Shown in pieces: positions 17,755 through 26,644 of a DNA stretch of 64,000 bases. Below the pieces are notes generated by a model. That model was not told the DNA's origin and made no database searches. It saw only the letters and a program-made list of their open reading frames with translations. Source of the stretch: Burkholderia sp. SRS-46 (lineage in GTDB: Bacteria; Pseudomonadota; Gammaproteobacteria; Burkholderiales; Burkholderiaceae); contig NZ_PTXL01000005.1 of assembly GCF_004343775.1 (NCBI RefSeq), forward strand, positions 186,001 to 250,000, given 5' to 3'. Each line of letters begins with the position of its first letter. Position 1 is the first letter of the stretch. The translations under genes were made by a program, and so were the position numbers.

Positions 17755-18885
17755 ATGATGGTGCTGGCGCCTGGCGCAAATACCGCTTTGGGAGCACCGC
17801 AATGCTCCTGGACGCTGGAATGCGCGAACACCTCGGCCTTCGGGGAATATGCTGCAGTCGCTCTGCTCCCGGTTGACGACAAGCGTCAGCCCAAGGGAGA
17901 TCCGGCCCTGTTCCAGGTCGAACAAGGCTGGATGGCGTGGAGCGGCAGCCAGGAGCGCATCGGCTGCCAACTGAACCTTGCCGCGCTTCCGGCCGGCGCC
18001 GACCGGGTATGCGTTGTCGTGTACACGTTCTCGGCCGTCGGCCCGGTGAGCGAGCTCCGCTCCGTTCGCCTGCAGGTCGACAACCAGATCGAGTTCAGCC
18101 TGAACCTCGCCGAGAACGGCGAATCGGCGATCATCATCGGCGAGTTCTATTGCCGCAACCAGCAGTGGAAGTTCCGCGCGCTGGCCGAAGGCTCGGCCTA
18201 CGGCCTTTCCGCGCTCGGCCGCAGGATCGGGCTGTCGATCGACGACGCCCATCCCGAGCGGCGCCCACCCACCACCGATTCGTGCCGCTCCGCCAGCGGC
18301 ACCGGCTTCGCGGTCAGTCCGACGCATGTCCTCACCTGTGCGCATGTCATCGAGGACATGCAGGAAATCCACATCGCGTCCTTCGAGGGCCGGCACCGCG
18401 CGGAGCCCGTGGTCGTCGATCGCCGGAACGACCTGGCGCTGCTGCGCGTCCAGGGCGCGCCCGTCTTCAAGCCAGTCTCCTTCAAGGACGGCACGGGCTG
18501 CGACCTGGGCGAGCAGGTGGTCGCGATGGGCTTCCCGCTGGCCGGCCTGACCGGCGGCGGCGTGCAGGTCACCCAGGGCGGCGTCTCCGCGCTGTTCGGC
18601 CTGCACAACGACGCCAGCCTGCTGCAGTTCACGGCCCCGATCCAGCCGGGATCGAGCGGCAGCCCGCTGTTCGATACGTCCGGTGCGGTCGTGGGGATGG
18701 TCACCTCGACGGTCACGGATGCCCAGAACATGAATTTCGCGGTGAAGGCCGGCCTTGCACTGGCCTTCCTGGATGCCTGCGGCGTGACCGCCGCCAGAAC
18801 GCCGTCGGGCAAGACCTTCACCACGGCGCAGATATCCCGCGAGGCGCAGCCATGCCTATGGCGCATCGAGGCGCGGAACCCGTAG
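17755..18885 (+). CDS. TerD-like domain fused to trypsin-like serine protease
   Basis: 376 residues from the ATG at 17755, chosen because AAGGAG lies 10 bases upstream and the product then begins like a TerD protein (MMVLAPGANTALG). An ATG 45 bases earlier lacks a ribosome-binding site. Residues 1-165 are TerD-like but lack the usual DLDAS and GDN calcium-binding motifs; FYCRNQQWKFRALAEGSAYGL is the typical TerD C-terminal strand. Residues 180-350 form an HtrA/trypsin-like protease with His197 (TCAH), Asp226 (RNDLALLRV) and Ser301 (GSSGSP). No signal peptide or PDZ domain is seen, so it is likely cytoplasmic. It opens the Ter operon and may process a partner after stress sensing. Confidence 0.85.
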   Translation: MMVLAPGANTALGAPQCSWTLECANTSAFGEYAAVALLPVDDKRQPKGDPALFQVEQGWMAWSGSQERIGCQLNLAALPAGADRVCVVVYTFSAVGPVSELRSVRLQVDNQIEFSLNLAENGESAIIIGEFYCRNQQWKFRALAEGSAYGLSALGRRIGLSIDDAHPERRPPTTDSCRSASGTGFAVSPTHVLTCAHVIEDMQEIHIASFEGRHRAEPVVVDRRNDLALLRVQGAPVFKPVSFKDGTGCDLGEQVVAMGFPLAGLTGGGVQVTQGGVSALFGLHNDASLLQFTAPIQPGSSGSPLFDTSGAVVGMVTSTVTDAQNMNFAVKAGLALAFLDACGVTAARTPSGKTFTTAQISREAQPCLWRIEARNP

Positions 18886-18955
18886 CAGCACGTCGACTTG
18901 AATCCCGAGGCAGCGGCGCCGCGTTTGCCGACTCGCGCCAATCTAGGAAGCAGTT

Positions 18956-20083
18956 ATGGAAAGCCCTGTCATACCCGTGTCCCTCCGCGCACAGCTCATG
19001 CGGGGACTGCTCGAAGTCCAGGTCGACGACGCCATCCTGCCTCCGTCCGCACTGTTCGGCTTCGCCGAGCGCCGTAACCCCAAGCGGGCCTTCCTGTTCG
19101 TGTCCAAGGTGCTGGGCCGGCATATTCCGGTGCGCCCGTCCGTCATGTCCGCCAGCTTCGAGAGCCTGGCCGCGGAGATCCCGGCGGACCTGCCCGGCCC
19201 GGTGCTCGTGATCGGCATGGCGGAAACCGCTGTCGGGCTCGGTGCCGGCGTGCACCGCGCACTCGGCGCGACCCGCCCCGATACCGTGTACCTGGTCAGC
19301 ACCCGCCATCCGCTCGGCACCGAACTCTTCGCCCGCTTCGAGGAGGAGCATAGCCACGCCAGCGCCCACCTGATCCACATGCCGGTCGAGCCCGAGGTTC
19401 GGGAGAGGATGCTGCGGGCCAGGTCGCTGGTGCTGGTGGACGATGAAGCGTCCACCGGCAAGACCTTCGTCAACCTGCATCGCGCGCTGGTGGATGCCGG
19501 CCTGTCGAAAATCGAGCGGGTCGTCACCTGCGTCCTGACCGACTGGTCCGCCGGGGCCGTCGGAAAAGCCATCGGCGAATCGGCCACGTCGGTGTCGCTC
19601 ATGCAGGGTTCCTATCAGTTCCATGAAGACCCGCGCGCGCCGCTGCCGGACATGCCGGACGTGGGCGCGGTCTCCGTCGGCGAATGGCGGCTCTCCTCTC
19701 TGAACGACTGGGGGCGGCTGGGCGTGCGCAACGTGGAAGACACACTCGCGCCGGATCTTCAGGTCGCGCCGCGCGAGAAGATCATCGTGATCGGCACCGG
19801 CGAATTCGTGTGGCGGCCCTTCCTGCTGGCGGAGCGCCTGGAGCGCGCGGGCGCGGACGTTTGCTTCAGCGCCACCACCCGTTCCCCGATCGCCTTGGGC
19901 CACGCCATCGAGCACGCGCTCTCCTTCTCGGACAACTACGGACTCGGCATCCCGAACTTCCTCTACAACGTGAAGCCCGGCCAGTTCGACCGGGTGCTGA
20001 TCTGCACCGAAACGCCCGCGCAGGCATTGTCCGCAGGGTTGGTCGAGGCCCTCGGCGCGGAGGTCATCGTCGATGGCCAGTAA
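18956..20083 (+). CDS. Ter-associated phosphoribosyltransferase with TRSP-like C-terminus
   Basis: 375 residues. A type I phosphoribosyltransferase core is shown by VLVIGMAETAVGLGAGVH and the PRPP-binding motif LVLVDDEASTGKT (158-170). The C-terminal third (KIIVIGTGEFVWRPFLLAER, ending QALSAGLVEALGAEVIVDG) resembles the TRSP domain found in Ter-linked phosphoribosyltransferases. These genes are known companions of Ter proteins and are thought to make a nucleotide-like metabolite. The stop overlaps the HAD start by 11 bases, indicating translational coupling. The exact product is not established. Confidence 0.83.
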   Translation: MESPVIPVSLRAQLMRGLLEVQVDDAILPPSALFGFAERRNPKRAFLFVSKVLGRHIPVRPSVMSASFESLAAEIPADLPGPVLVIGMAETAVGLGAGVHRALGATRPDTVYLVSTRHPLGTELFARFEEEHSHASAHLIHMPVEPEVRERMLRARSLVLVDDEASTGKTFVNLHRALVDAGLSKIERVVTCVLTDWSAGAVGKAIGESATSVSLMQGSYQFHEDPRAPLPDMPDVGAVSVGEWRLSSLNDWGRLGVRNVEDTLAPDLQVAPREKIIVIGTGEFVWRPFLLAERLERAGADVCFSATTRSPIALGHAIEHALSFSDNYGLGIPNFLYNVKPGQFDRVLICTETPAQALSAGLVEALGAEVIVDGQ

Positions 20084-20831
20084 GCGTCCGCTGGTGCTCG
20101 TCGATCTCGACGACACCCTGTTCCAGACCGCACGCAAGATGCCGGAAGGCGCGCCGCGCACCCCGGCGACCGTGGATGTGCACGGCCAGCCGAACGGCTA
20201 CATGACCCCGGTGCAGCAGGACGTCATCGGCTGGCTGCTGGCGTCTGCCGACGTCGTTCCCGTCACCGCGCGCAGCGTCGAGGCCTACCGCCGCGTGATG
20301 CTGCCGTTCGCGCATGGCGCAATCTGCTCGCACGGAGGGGTGATCCTGCGCGCTGACGGCACGCTCGATCCGGACTGGCACGGCCGGATGACGGAAGCGC
20401 TGCGGACCTTCCAGGATCGTCTGCCGGCGCTGAGCGAAGCCACGCTGCAGATCGGCCAGGCGCTTGGCGTTTCCCTGCGCGGCTGGGTCGCGGCGGAGGA
20501 CGGGCTGTGCCACTACGTGGTGACCAAGCACAACGAATCCGACGACGCCGTGCTCGCCACGGTGCTTGCCGAAGTTCAGGCCCGCGGGCTGCTGGACGGC
20601 ATGCATATCCACGCCAACGGCAACAACCTGGCCTTCCTGCCCGACGGGCTGGACAAGCGCGTGGCCGCTCACGAATGGCTGCGCCGCGACCGCGAGCGCA
20701 ACGGCGAACGCCCGGTGCTGGGCTTCGGTGACAGCATCACCGACCTCGGTTTCATGGATCTCTGCCACATGTGGGCCACGCCGGCCCGGAGCCAGTTGGC
20801 GAAGGTCGCGGAGGGGCTGGTCCATGCGTGA
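20073..20831 (+). CDS. HAD-family phosphatase of the Ter operon
   Basis: 252 residues. Motif I is VLVDLDDTLFQ with nucleophile Asp11 and Asp13, motif II is VPVTARS, and the metal-binding motif IV is GFGDSITDLGFM. A cap domain lies between them (about 80-190). HAD proteins of this type remove phosphate from small molecules. In Ter operons they are predicted to act after the phosphoribosyltransferase. It overlaps genes on both sides (11 bases upstream, 8 bases downstream), so the module is probably made in fixed ratio. Confidence 0.85.
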   Translation: MASKRPLVLVDLDDTLFQTARKMPEGAPRTPATVDVHGQPNGYMTPVQQDVIGWLLASADVVPVTARSVEAYRRVMLPFAHGAICSHGGVILRADGTLDPDWHGRMTEALRTFQDRLPALSEATLQIGQALGVSLRGWVAAEDGLCHYVVTKHNESDDAVLATVLAEVQARGLLDGMHIHANGNNLAFLPDGLDKRVAAHEWLRRDRERNGERPVLGFGDSITDLGFMDLCHMWATPARSQLAKVAEGLVHA

Positions 20832-21921
20832 TCCGTTCGCATCCGTCGTCACCGTCGGCAGCGGCAGCTACGCCGCGGACGACGTGCATTTCCTCCTGCA
20901 GCCGATGCACATGCCGGTGACGGACGTCCTGGAGAAGGAGCGCCTGATCCAGACGAACCGCAAGCACTACTCCGAGATGATCAGCACCGAGCATGCGCCA
21001 ACCGGGTTGCACAAGCGCCTCTATGCGCGTGCGCTGGTGCAGAACGGCAAGCGCATGGCCACCGACGTGCAGTCGCTGGCGCTGGCGTTGAACGCGGCCT
21101 GCACCGGCCCGGGCATCGCGCTCGTCTCCTTCGTTCGCGCCGGACTGCCGCTGGGTGTCCTGCTGCGTCGTGCACTGGTCGCGATGGGGCGCGACGTCCA
21201 CCACTACGGCGTCAGCATCATCCGCGACCGCGGCATCGACACGGTGGCCCTCGAAGGCATCATCCGTCTCCACGGTGCCGGGAACATCGTTTTCGTGGAT
21301 GGCTGGACCGGCAAAGGCGCGATTGCCGGCGAACTCGAGCGCACGCTCGGCGCCGACGAACGCTTCCCGGAAGCGCCGCGCCTCGTCGTGCTGGCTGACC
21401 CGTGCGGCCGCGCCTGGCTGGCCGCGTCGGCCGAGGACTGGGTGATTCCGTCCGGCATTCTGGGCGCCACCGTATCGGGCCTGATATCGCGTTCCATCTG
21501 GCCGACGCAAGGCGGCCTGCATGGCTGCGTGATTTATGACCACCTGCATGAACACGACGTCACTCGCGAATTCATCGAGCAGATCGAGATCGAGCGCGGC
21601 GCATTGGGCGACGTGCCGCAAGCCGCGCCGTGGACCGCCGGTCAGCGCGAGAGGCTTCAGGCGCAAGCAGACAGCGTGGTGCACGCGCTTGCGGCGCGCT
21701 TCGAGATCGCCAACTTGAACCGCGTGAAGCCCGGCATCGCCGAAGCGACGCGCGCCGTCCTTCGTCGTGTGCCCGACCACGTCCTGGTGCGCGATCGCGG
21801 CGACAGCGACGTTCAGTTGCTGATGCATCTTGCCGAGCGCGCCGGCGTGGCCGTCGAGGCGGCCGGAACGGACCTGGGCCCGTACCGCGCCGCAACCATC
21901 ATCCGGAGTGCGAACCGATGA
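20824..21921 (+). CDS. StiP-like protein of the Ter biosynthetic module
   Basis: 365 residues from the ATG at 20824, which overlaps the HAD stop. The sequence follows the family annotated as cysteine protease StiP (PF11202): DDVHFLLQPMHMPVTDVLEKE, HYSEMISTEHAPTGLHKRLY, ALVSFVRAGLPLGVLLRRA, and a PRPP-like loop IVFVDGWTGKGAIAGELER. The last motif suggests a phosphoribosyltransferase-related fold, and the protease label comes from a distant phage-related study. It is coupled by ATGA to the HpcH/HpaI gene. Role in the Ter module inferred from context. Confidence 0.8.
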   Translation: MRDPFASVVTVGSGSYAADDVHFLLQPMHMPVTDVLEKERLIQTNRKHYSEMISTEHAPTGLHKRLYARALVQNGKRMATDVQSLALALNAACTGPGIALVSFVRAGLPLGVLLRRALVAMGRDVHHYGVSIIRDRGIDTVALEGIIRLHGAGNIVFVDGWTGKGAIAGELERTLGADERFPEAPRLVVLADPCGRAWLAASAEDWVIPSGILGATVSGLISRSIWPTQGGLHGCVIYDHLHEHDVTREFIEQIEIERGALGDVPQAAPWTAGQRERLQAQADSVVHALAARFEIANLNRVKPGIAEATRAVLRRVPDHVLVRDRGDSDVQLLMHLAERAGVAVEAAGTDLGPYRAATIIRSANR

Positions 21922-22865
21922 AGGCCATTTCGCCGTTCGCCCTCGGCGCGACCCTGTACATGCCGGCCACCCGTGACGACATGCTGGACATGGTGTTCGG
22001 CAGCAAGCTTCCCGAGCTCCGCTCGCTCGTGGTTTGCCTGGAAGACGCCGTGGCGGCGATCGACGTCGAGCGCGCACTGGCGAACCTGCGGGCGCTGCTC
22101 GCGCAGATCGACGCGCGCGGCGGACGCCCTGCGCAGGGCCCGCTCCTGTTCGTCCGGCCCCGCGACGCGGGGATGGGCGCGGTGCTGAACGACTGGCTCT
22201 TGATGAAGCACGTGGACGGTTTCGTGGTGCCGAAGCTGACTTTGAAGAGCCTGAGCAGCTGGGAGCAAGCGGTCGACAACCCGGACCTGCTCCTCATGCC
22301 CACGCTCGAGACGGCCGACGTCTACAACCCGGGTGCGATGGTGGAACTGGGCCAGGCGCTGAAAGCCAGCCTGGACGAACGCATCATCGCGCTGCGGATC
22401 GGCGGCAACGACCTCATGGGGTGCCTCGGGCTGCGCCGCAACCCGGCCAGGACGCTCTACGACACCCCGATGAGTTACGTCATCCCGATGCTGGCCGGCG
22501 TCATGGGCGCGCAAGGTTTTTCGCTGACCGCGCCGGTATTCGAACAGCTCGCCACGCCGGATCTCCTGGCAGCCGAACTGGAGCTGGATATCGCCCACGG
22601 CCTGGTGGGCAAGACCGCCATTCACCCGCGCCAGATCGGCCTCATCCAGGACACGCTTCGCGTCAGCCTGGAGGATCTCAACGCTGCCCGGCTGATCGTC
22701 GATCAGGATGCGCGGGCGGTGTTCAAGCACAACGACGCGATGTGCGAACCCGCCACCCATCACAAGTGGGCGACCAACATCCTCGAGCGCGCCAAATGGC
22801 TCGGGGTGAAGCCCGCCGCTGTCGCTTGCGGCGAGCCCAACATCCGCCTGGCGGAGGTCAGCTGA
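21918..22865 (+). CDS. HpcH/HpaI (CitE-like) aldolase/lyase family protein
   Basis: 315 residues from the ATG that overlaps the previous stop. TIM-barrel features of the CitE/HpcH group are seen: LGATLYMPATRDD, SLVVCLEDAVAA (acidic metal or substrate site), LLFVRPRD, GFVVPKL, LLLMPTLETADVY and IALRIGGNDLMGCLGLRR, then KTAIHPRQIGLIQ. CitE-like proteins cleave or form C-C bonds with CoA or keto-acid substrates. This copy belongs to the Ter-associated biosynthetic set with the phosphoribosyltransferase, HAD and StiP-like genes. It is followed by 132 bases before the first small terD gene. Confidence 0.83.
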   Translation: MKAISPFALGATLYMPATRDDMLDMVFGSKLPELRSLVVCLEDAVAAIDVERALANLRALLAQIDARGGRPAQGPLLFVRPRDAGMGAVLNDWLLMKHVDGFVVPKLTLKSLSSWEQAVDNPDLLLMPTLETADVYNPGAMVELGQALKASLDERIIALRIGGNDLMGCLGLRRNPARTLYDTPMSYVIPMLAGVMGAQGFSLTAPVFEQLATPDLLAAELELDIAHGLVGKTAIHPRQIGLIQDTLRVSLEDLNAARLIVDQDARAVFKHNDAMCEPATHHKWATNILERAKWLGVKPAAVACGEPNIRLAEVS

Positions 22866-22997
22866 TGCGTCTCGAGACGCTTGAAGCCGGCCCGCGGCCT
22901 GGGGCAATACCCGCAGTTCAAGAAAGCCGGGATCGAGAGGCGCCTCCCGGCCTCTCAATCCCGACGGAACACTGAAGATCAACAAGGAGCGTTAATC

Positions 22998-23591
22998 ATG
23001 GCACTCACCCTGAGCAAGAATCAGAGCATCTCGCTGGAGAAAACGGCCGGCACCGGCCTGAGCAACGTCAGCCTGGGCCTGGGCTGGGATCCGGTGAAAA
23101 CCGGCGGCTTCCTCTCCAAGCTGCTGGGCGGTGGGAACGACTCGATCGACCTCGATGCGTCGTGCATCGTGCTGGATGGCGACTACGCGCCGATCGACGT
23201 CGTCTGGTTCCGCCAGCTGGCTTCGAAGGATGGCTCGATCGAACACTCCGGCGACAACCTGACCGGCGAGGGCGACGGCGATGACGAAACCATCTCCGTG
23301 AACCTGCAGCGCCTGCCGGCGATGGCGAAGCATCTGGTCTTCACGGTGAACAGCTTCCGCGGCCAGACCTTCGACCAGGTCGAGAATGCCTACTGCCGCA
23401 TCGTGAACGAATCCGGCAACAAGGAACTCGCACGCTTCAACCTGGCCGAGAAAGGCCGCCACACCGGCGTGGTGATGGCGAGCCTGAGCCGTGGGAACGG
23501 CGGCTGGGAGTTCAAGGCGATCGGCCAGTCGACCAACGGCCGCACCGCCGAAGACCTCGTCAACCTGGCCATTCAGGCGGTGCGCGTATGA
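22998..23591 (+). CDS. TerD-family stress protein (TerZ-like)
   Basis: 197 residues from the ATG at 22998, preceded by AAGGAG; the reading frame open upstream is not coding. The TerD fold is clear from MALTLSKNQSISLEK, VSLGLGWDPVK, an inserted glycine-rich FLSKLLGGGND, the calcium-site motif SIDLDASCIVLDG, HSGDNLTGEGDGDDE and GGWEFKAIGQSTNG. The insertion before the DLDAS motif sets this copy apart from the two shorter terD genes at the operon end. TerD proteins bind calcium and are linked to tellurite, phage and redox stress responses. Its stop overlaps the next start by ATGA. Confidence 0.87.
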   Translation: MALTLSKNQSISLEKTAGTGLSNVSLGLGWDPVKTGGFLSKLLGGGNDSIDLDASCIVLDGDYAPIDVVWFRQLASKDGSIEHSGDNLTGEGDGDDETISVNLQRLPAMAKHLVFTVNSFRGQTFDQVENAYCRIVNESGNKELARFNLAEKGRHTGVVMASLSRGNGGWEFKAIGQSTNGRTAEDLVNLAIQAVRV

Positions 23592-24796
23592 CCACGCTGC
23601 TTCCTGGCGGCAACGCGCCGGTCGCCACCGGCCAACTTCGCGTCGACATCAGCTATGCCCCGATCCCGGGCACGGATATCGACATCTCCGCATTCGCGCT
23701 GACCGCCACGGGCAAAGTCCGGGGTGACGGCGACATGTGCTTCTACGGCCAGACCCGCATCCTGAGCGGCGCTGTCGAACTGGCCGGCAGCGCCGCGGGC
23801 CAAGCGGCATTCACGCTGGACCTTGGCCGCGTCGACCCCGCAATCGAGAAGGTCGCGTTGACGGCGACCATCTACGAGAACAAGGCCGCCTTCGACCGCG
23901 TATCGACCCTGGCGATGGCCGTCACCGGCGGCATCGAAGCGCAGATTCCGACGCACGGCATGACCGAGACCGCGCTGATCCTCGGCGAGTTCTATCTCCG
24001 CCAGGGCGCCTGGAAATTCCGCTGCGTCGGCCAAGGCTTCGCGGGCGGCCTGGAGCCGCTGGCCAAGCATTTCGGTGTCGACATTGCCGCGCCGGCACCG
24101 GCTTCCGCCCCGGCTCCGGCTCCCGCTCCGGCCCCCGCTGCAGCGCCGGCCCCGGTTCCGCCGGCCGCGCCGAATTCGACGGTCAGCCTGAGCAAGGTCA
24201 CGCTGGACAAGTCTCGCTCCAGCATCAGCCTGGACAAGCCAGCAGCCGGTTTCGGCGAGATCCGGGTGAACCTGAACTGGAACCGCGGGAGCGGCGGCGG
24301 CGGCGGCCTGCTGGGCGGCCTGTTCGGCAAGAGCAATTCCGTCGACCTCGACGTGGGCTGCCTGTTCGAACTGCAGGACGGCTACAAGGGCGCTGTCCAG
24401 GCACTCGGCAACACCTTCGGCGACCTGAACGACGAGCCCTACATCCAGCTCATGGGTGACGACCGCACCGGCTCAGTGGCGGGCGGCGAATGGCTGCACA
24501 TCAACGGCAAGCACTGGAGCGAGATCAAACGCATCCTGGTCTACGCCTTCATCTACGACGGTGCGCCGAACTGGAAGGCGACCGACGGGGTGGTGACCAT
24601 CTTCGTCCCCGGCCAGCCGGAGATCGAGGTGCGGCTGAACGAGGAAGGCGGCCGCTACGGCATGTGTGCGATCGCCCTGCTCGAGAACGTGGGCGGCTCG
24701 GTCAAGGTCACCCGCCGCGTCGACTTCCACCGTGGGCACGAAGAGATGGACCGTGCCAACGGCTGGGGGATGCGCTGGGCCGCCGGCTCCAAGTAA
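23588..24796 (+). CDS. terA: TerA-like protein with two TerD-type domains
   Basis: 402 residues. The first TerD-type domain (about 1-160) has lost DLDAS and GDN but keeps ALILGEFYLRQGAWKFRCVG. An Ala/Pro-rich linker spans roughly 173-200. The second half (NSTVSLSKVTLDKSRSSISL, GLLGGLFGKSNSVDLDVGC, QLMGDDRTG) is the TerA-type domain with its acidic site. This layout matches TerA, a partner in TerABDZ assemblies at the membrane. It overlaps the previous terD-like gene by ATGA and is followed by terB after 48 bases. Confidence 0.83.
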   Translation: MTTLLPGGNAPVATGQLRVDISYAPIPGTDIDISAFALTATGKVRGDGDMCFYGQTRILSGAVELAGSAAGQAAFTLDLGRVDPAIEKVALTATIYENKAAFDRVSTLAMAVTGGIEAQIPTHGMTETALILGEFYLRQGAWKFRCVGQGFAGGLEPLAKHFGVDIAAPAPASAPAPAPAPAPAAAPAPVPPAAPNSTVSLSKVTLDKSRSSISLDKPAAGFGEIRVNLNWNRGSGGGGGLLGGLFGKSNSVDLDVGCLFELQDGYKGAVQALGNTFGDLNDEPYIQLMGDDRTGSVAGGEWLHINGKHWSEIKRILVYAFIYDGAPNWKATDGVVTIFVPGQPEIEVRLNEEGGRYGMCAIALLENVGGSVKVTRRVDFHRGHEEMDRANGWGMRWAAGSK

Positions 24797-24844
24797 CCAC
24801 ATGTCCGGCGGGGCCGAAGGGCTCCGCCCAACGAGGAGGAAATC

Positions 24845-25294
24845 ATGCTCGAGTGGCTGAAAACCAATGCGGCGAAAGCGCGCGAAACCTTGACGACGGA
24901 AGTCGCCAAGTTCAAGAACCGGGCCTTCATGGAAGCCGTGGCCAACGGCTGCGCGCTCATCGCGGCGGCGGACGGTGTGATCCAGTCCGAGGAGAAGATG
25001 AAGATGGTCGGCTTCATCAACAACTCCCCGGAACTCAAGGTCTTCAACCTGACCGATGTGATCAAGGTGTTCACCGACGCCTGCGCGAAGTTCGAATTCG
25101 ACTTCCAGATCGGCCAGGCCGAGGCGCTGAAGACGATCAGCAAGATCAAGGGCAAGGATGGCGAAGCACGCCTGCTGGTGCGGGTGTGCATCGCCATCGG
25201 CGGCTCGGACGGCAACTTCGACGACAAGGAGAAAGCCGCTTGCCGCCTGATCTGCCAGGAGCTGGGCCTGAACCCGGCGGACTTCGAACTCTAA
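24845..25294 (+). CDS. terB: Tellurite-resistance protein TerB
   Basis: 149 residues, ribosome-binding site GAGGA upstream. The all-helical TerB fold shows acidic metal-binding segments: ALIAAADGVIQSEEKMKMVG, FEFDFQIGQAEAL, and IAIGGSDGNFDDKEKAACR. TerB is a small cytoplasmic protein associated with TerC and other Ter factors. No terC gene lies in this operon, so a membrane partner must be elsewhere or absent. The assignment is firm. Confidence 0.9.
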   Translation: MLEWLKTNAAKARETLTTEVAKFKNRAFMEAVANGCALIAAADGVIQSEEKMKMVGFINNSPELKVFNLTDVIKVFTDACAKFEFDFQIGQAEALKTISKIKGKDGEARLLVRVCIAIGGSDGNFDDKEKAACRLICQELGLNPADFEL

Positions 25295-25375
25295 GGAACC
25301 GGAAGCAGGGCACCGCTTCCATCACGGCATCGGCCGAAAATCCGTAATCCGTAGCAACCACAAGGAGCTGTACTC

Positions 25376-25951
25376 ATGGCACTGACTCTTCAAAAAGGCG
25401 GCAACCTCTCCCTGTCCAAGGAAGCACCGGGCCTGACCAAGATCCTGGTCGGCCTGGGCTGGGACCCGCGCGCCACCGACGGCACCGAGTTCGACCTGGA
25501 CGCCAGCGCCTTCCTGCTGGGCGCCGGCGGCAAGGTGCGCGGCGAAGCCGACTTCATCTTCTACAACCAGCTGAAGAGCCCGGACGGCTCCGTCGAGCAC
25601 ACCGGCGACAACCGCACCGGTGCCGGCGACGGCGACGACGAGGTCATCAAGGTCGACCTGAGCCGTGTGCCGGCCGACATCGACAAGATCGCCTTCACCG
25701 TCACCATTCACGACGCCGACGCGCGCAAGCAGAACTTCGGTCAGGTCGGCAACTCGTTCATCCGCATCGTCAACGAGACCAACAGCGCCGAGATCGTCCG
25801 CTACGACCTCGCCGAAGACGCATCGGTCGAAACCGCGATGATCTTCGCCGAGCTGTATCGCCACAACAACGAGTGGAAGTTCCGCGCCGTCGGCCAAGGC
25901 TATGCCGGCGGCCTGCGCGCGCTGGCCAATGGCTACGGCATGAGCTTCTGA
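25376..25951 (+). CDS. terD: TerD-family stress protein
   Basis: 191 residues, start preceded by AAGGAGCTG. Canonical short TerD with [19 protein letters not shown] (acidic site at 39-44), [15 protein letters not shown] (77-89) and [20 protein letters not shown]. It is very similar to the next gene, consistent with a tandem duplication. TerD binds calcium through the acidic loops and acts in the Ter stress response. Confidence 0.92.
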   Translation: MALTLQKGGNLSLSKEAPGLTKILVGLGWDPRATDGTEFDLDASAFLLGAGGKVRGEADFIFYNQLKSPDGSVEHTGDNRTGAGDGDDEVIKVDLSRVPADIDKIAFTVTIHDADARKQNFGQVGNSFIRIVNETNSAEIVRYDLAEDASVETAMIFAELYRHNNEWKFRAVGQGYAGGLRALANGYGMSF

Positions 25952-25983
25952 TCGCTTAACTCAACTGAACAAGGAATCGCACC

Positions 25984-26562
25984 ATGGCTGTGAGTCTGTC
26001 CAAAGGCGGTAACGTCTCCCTGACGAAAGAGGCCCCGGGCCTGAGCGAAGTGCTGGTTGGCCTGGGCTGGGACCCGCGCGTCACCGACGGCACCGAGTTC
26101 GACCTCGACGCGTCCATCTTCGTCACCGGGGAAAGCGGCAAGGTACTGAACGATGCCGGCTTCATCTTCTACAACAACAAGAAGTCCGCCGACGGCTCCG
26201 TCGAGCACCTCGGCGACAACCGTTCGGGCCAGGGCGAAGGCGACGACGAACAGGTCGTCGTCAAGCTGACCGGCCTGGCGGCCGACGTGAAGAAGCTGGT
26301 TTTCGCCGTGACCATCCACGACGCGGAAAGCCGCAAGCAGTCGTTCGGGCAAGTCTCCAATGCCTACATCCGCGTGGTGAACAAGGCCGACGGCAAGGAA
26401 ATCGCCCGCTACGACCTGTCCGAAGATGCGTCCACCGAGACGGCGATGATCTTCGGCGAACTGTATCGTCACAACGACGAGTTCAAGTTCAAGGCGATCG
26501 GCCAGGGCTTCGCAGGCGGCCTGAAGCCGCTGGCCGAAGCCCATGGCGTGAACATCGGCTGA
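25984..26562 (+). CDS. TerD/TerE-family stress protein
   Basis: 192 residues, 32 bases after the previous terD and closely related to it: [53 protein letters not shown] and [20 protein letters not shown]. Either TerD or TerE would fit; I cannot separate them from sequence alone. It is the last gene of the operon, ending 40 bases before a strong terminator. Confidence 0.9.
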   Translation: MAVSLSKGGNVSLTKEAPGLSEVLVGLGWDPRVTDGTEFDLDASIFVTGESGKVLNDAGFIFYNNKKSADGSVEHLGDNRSGQGEGDDEQVVVKLTGLAADVKKLVFAVTIHDAESRKQSFGQVSNAYIRVVNKADGKEIARYDLSEDASTETAMIFGELYRHNDEFKFKAIGQGFAGGLKPLAEAHGVNIG

Positions 26563-26602
26563 CGACCGTCGCTGAAATCAGCCCCGGCTGCCGGGGCTGA
26601 CC

Positions 26603-26640
26603 GGGCTGGGTTCCGTATTGCGCGGAACCCAGCCCTTTTT
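26603..26640 (+). terminator. Rho-independent terminator of the Ter operon
   Basis: A 13-base stem, GGGCTGGGTTCCG (26603-26615) pairing with CGGAACCCAGCCC (26623-26635), has a 7-base loop and is followed by TTTTT. A smaller hairpin GCCCCGG/CCGGGGC sits just before it at 26581-26597. The stop of the convergent lysE gene is at 26645, so the hairpin may also act on lysE transcripts. Confidence 0.9.
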
Positions 26641-26644
26641 GCAT

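Noticed and set aside
24090..24180. Short alternating GC-rich repeats in the terA-like gene
   Set aside because: They encode an Ala/Pro linker between two domains, so they are a coding low-complexity tract rather than a separate repeat element.
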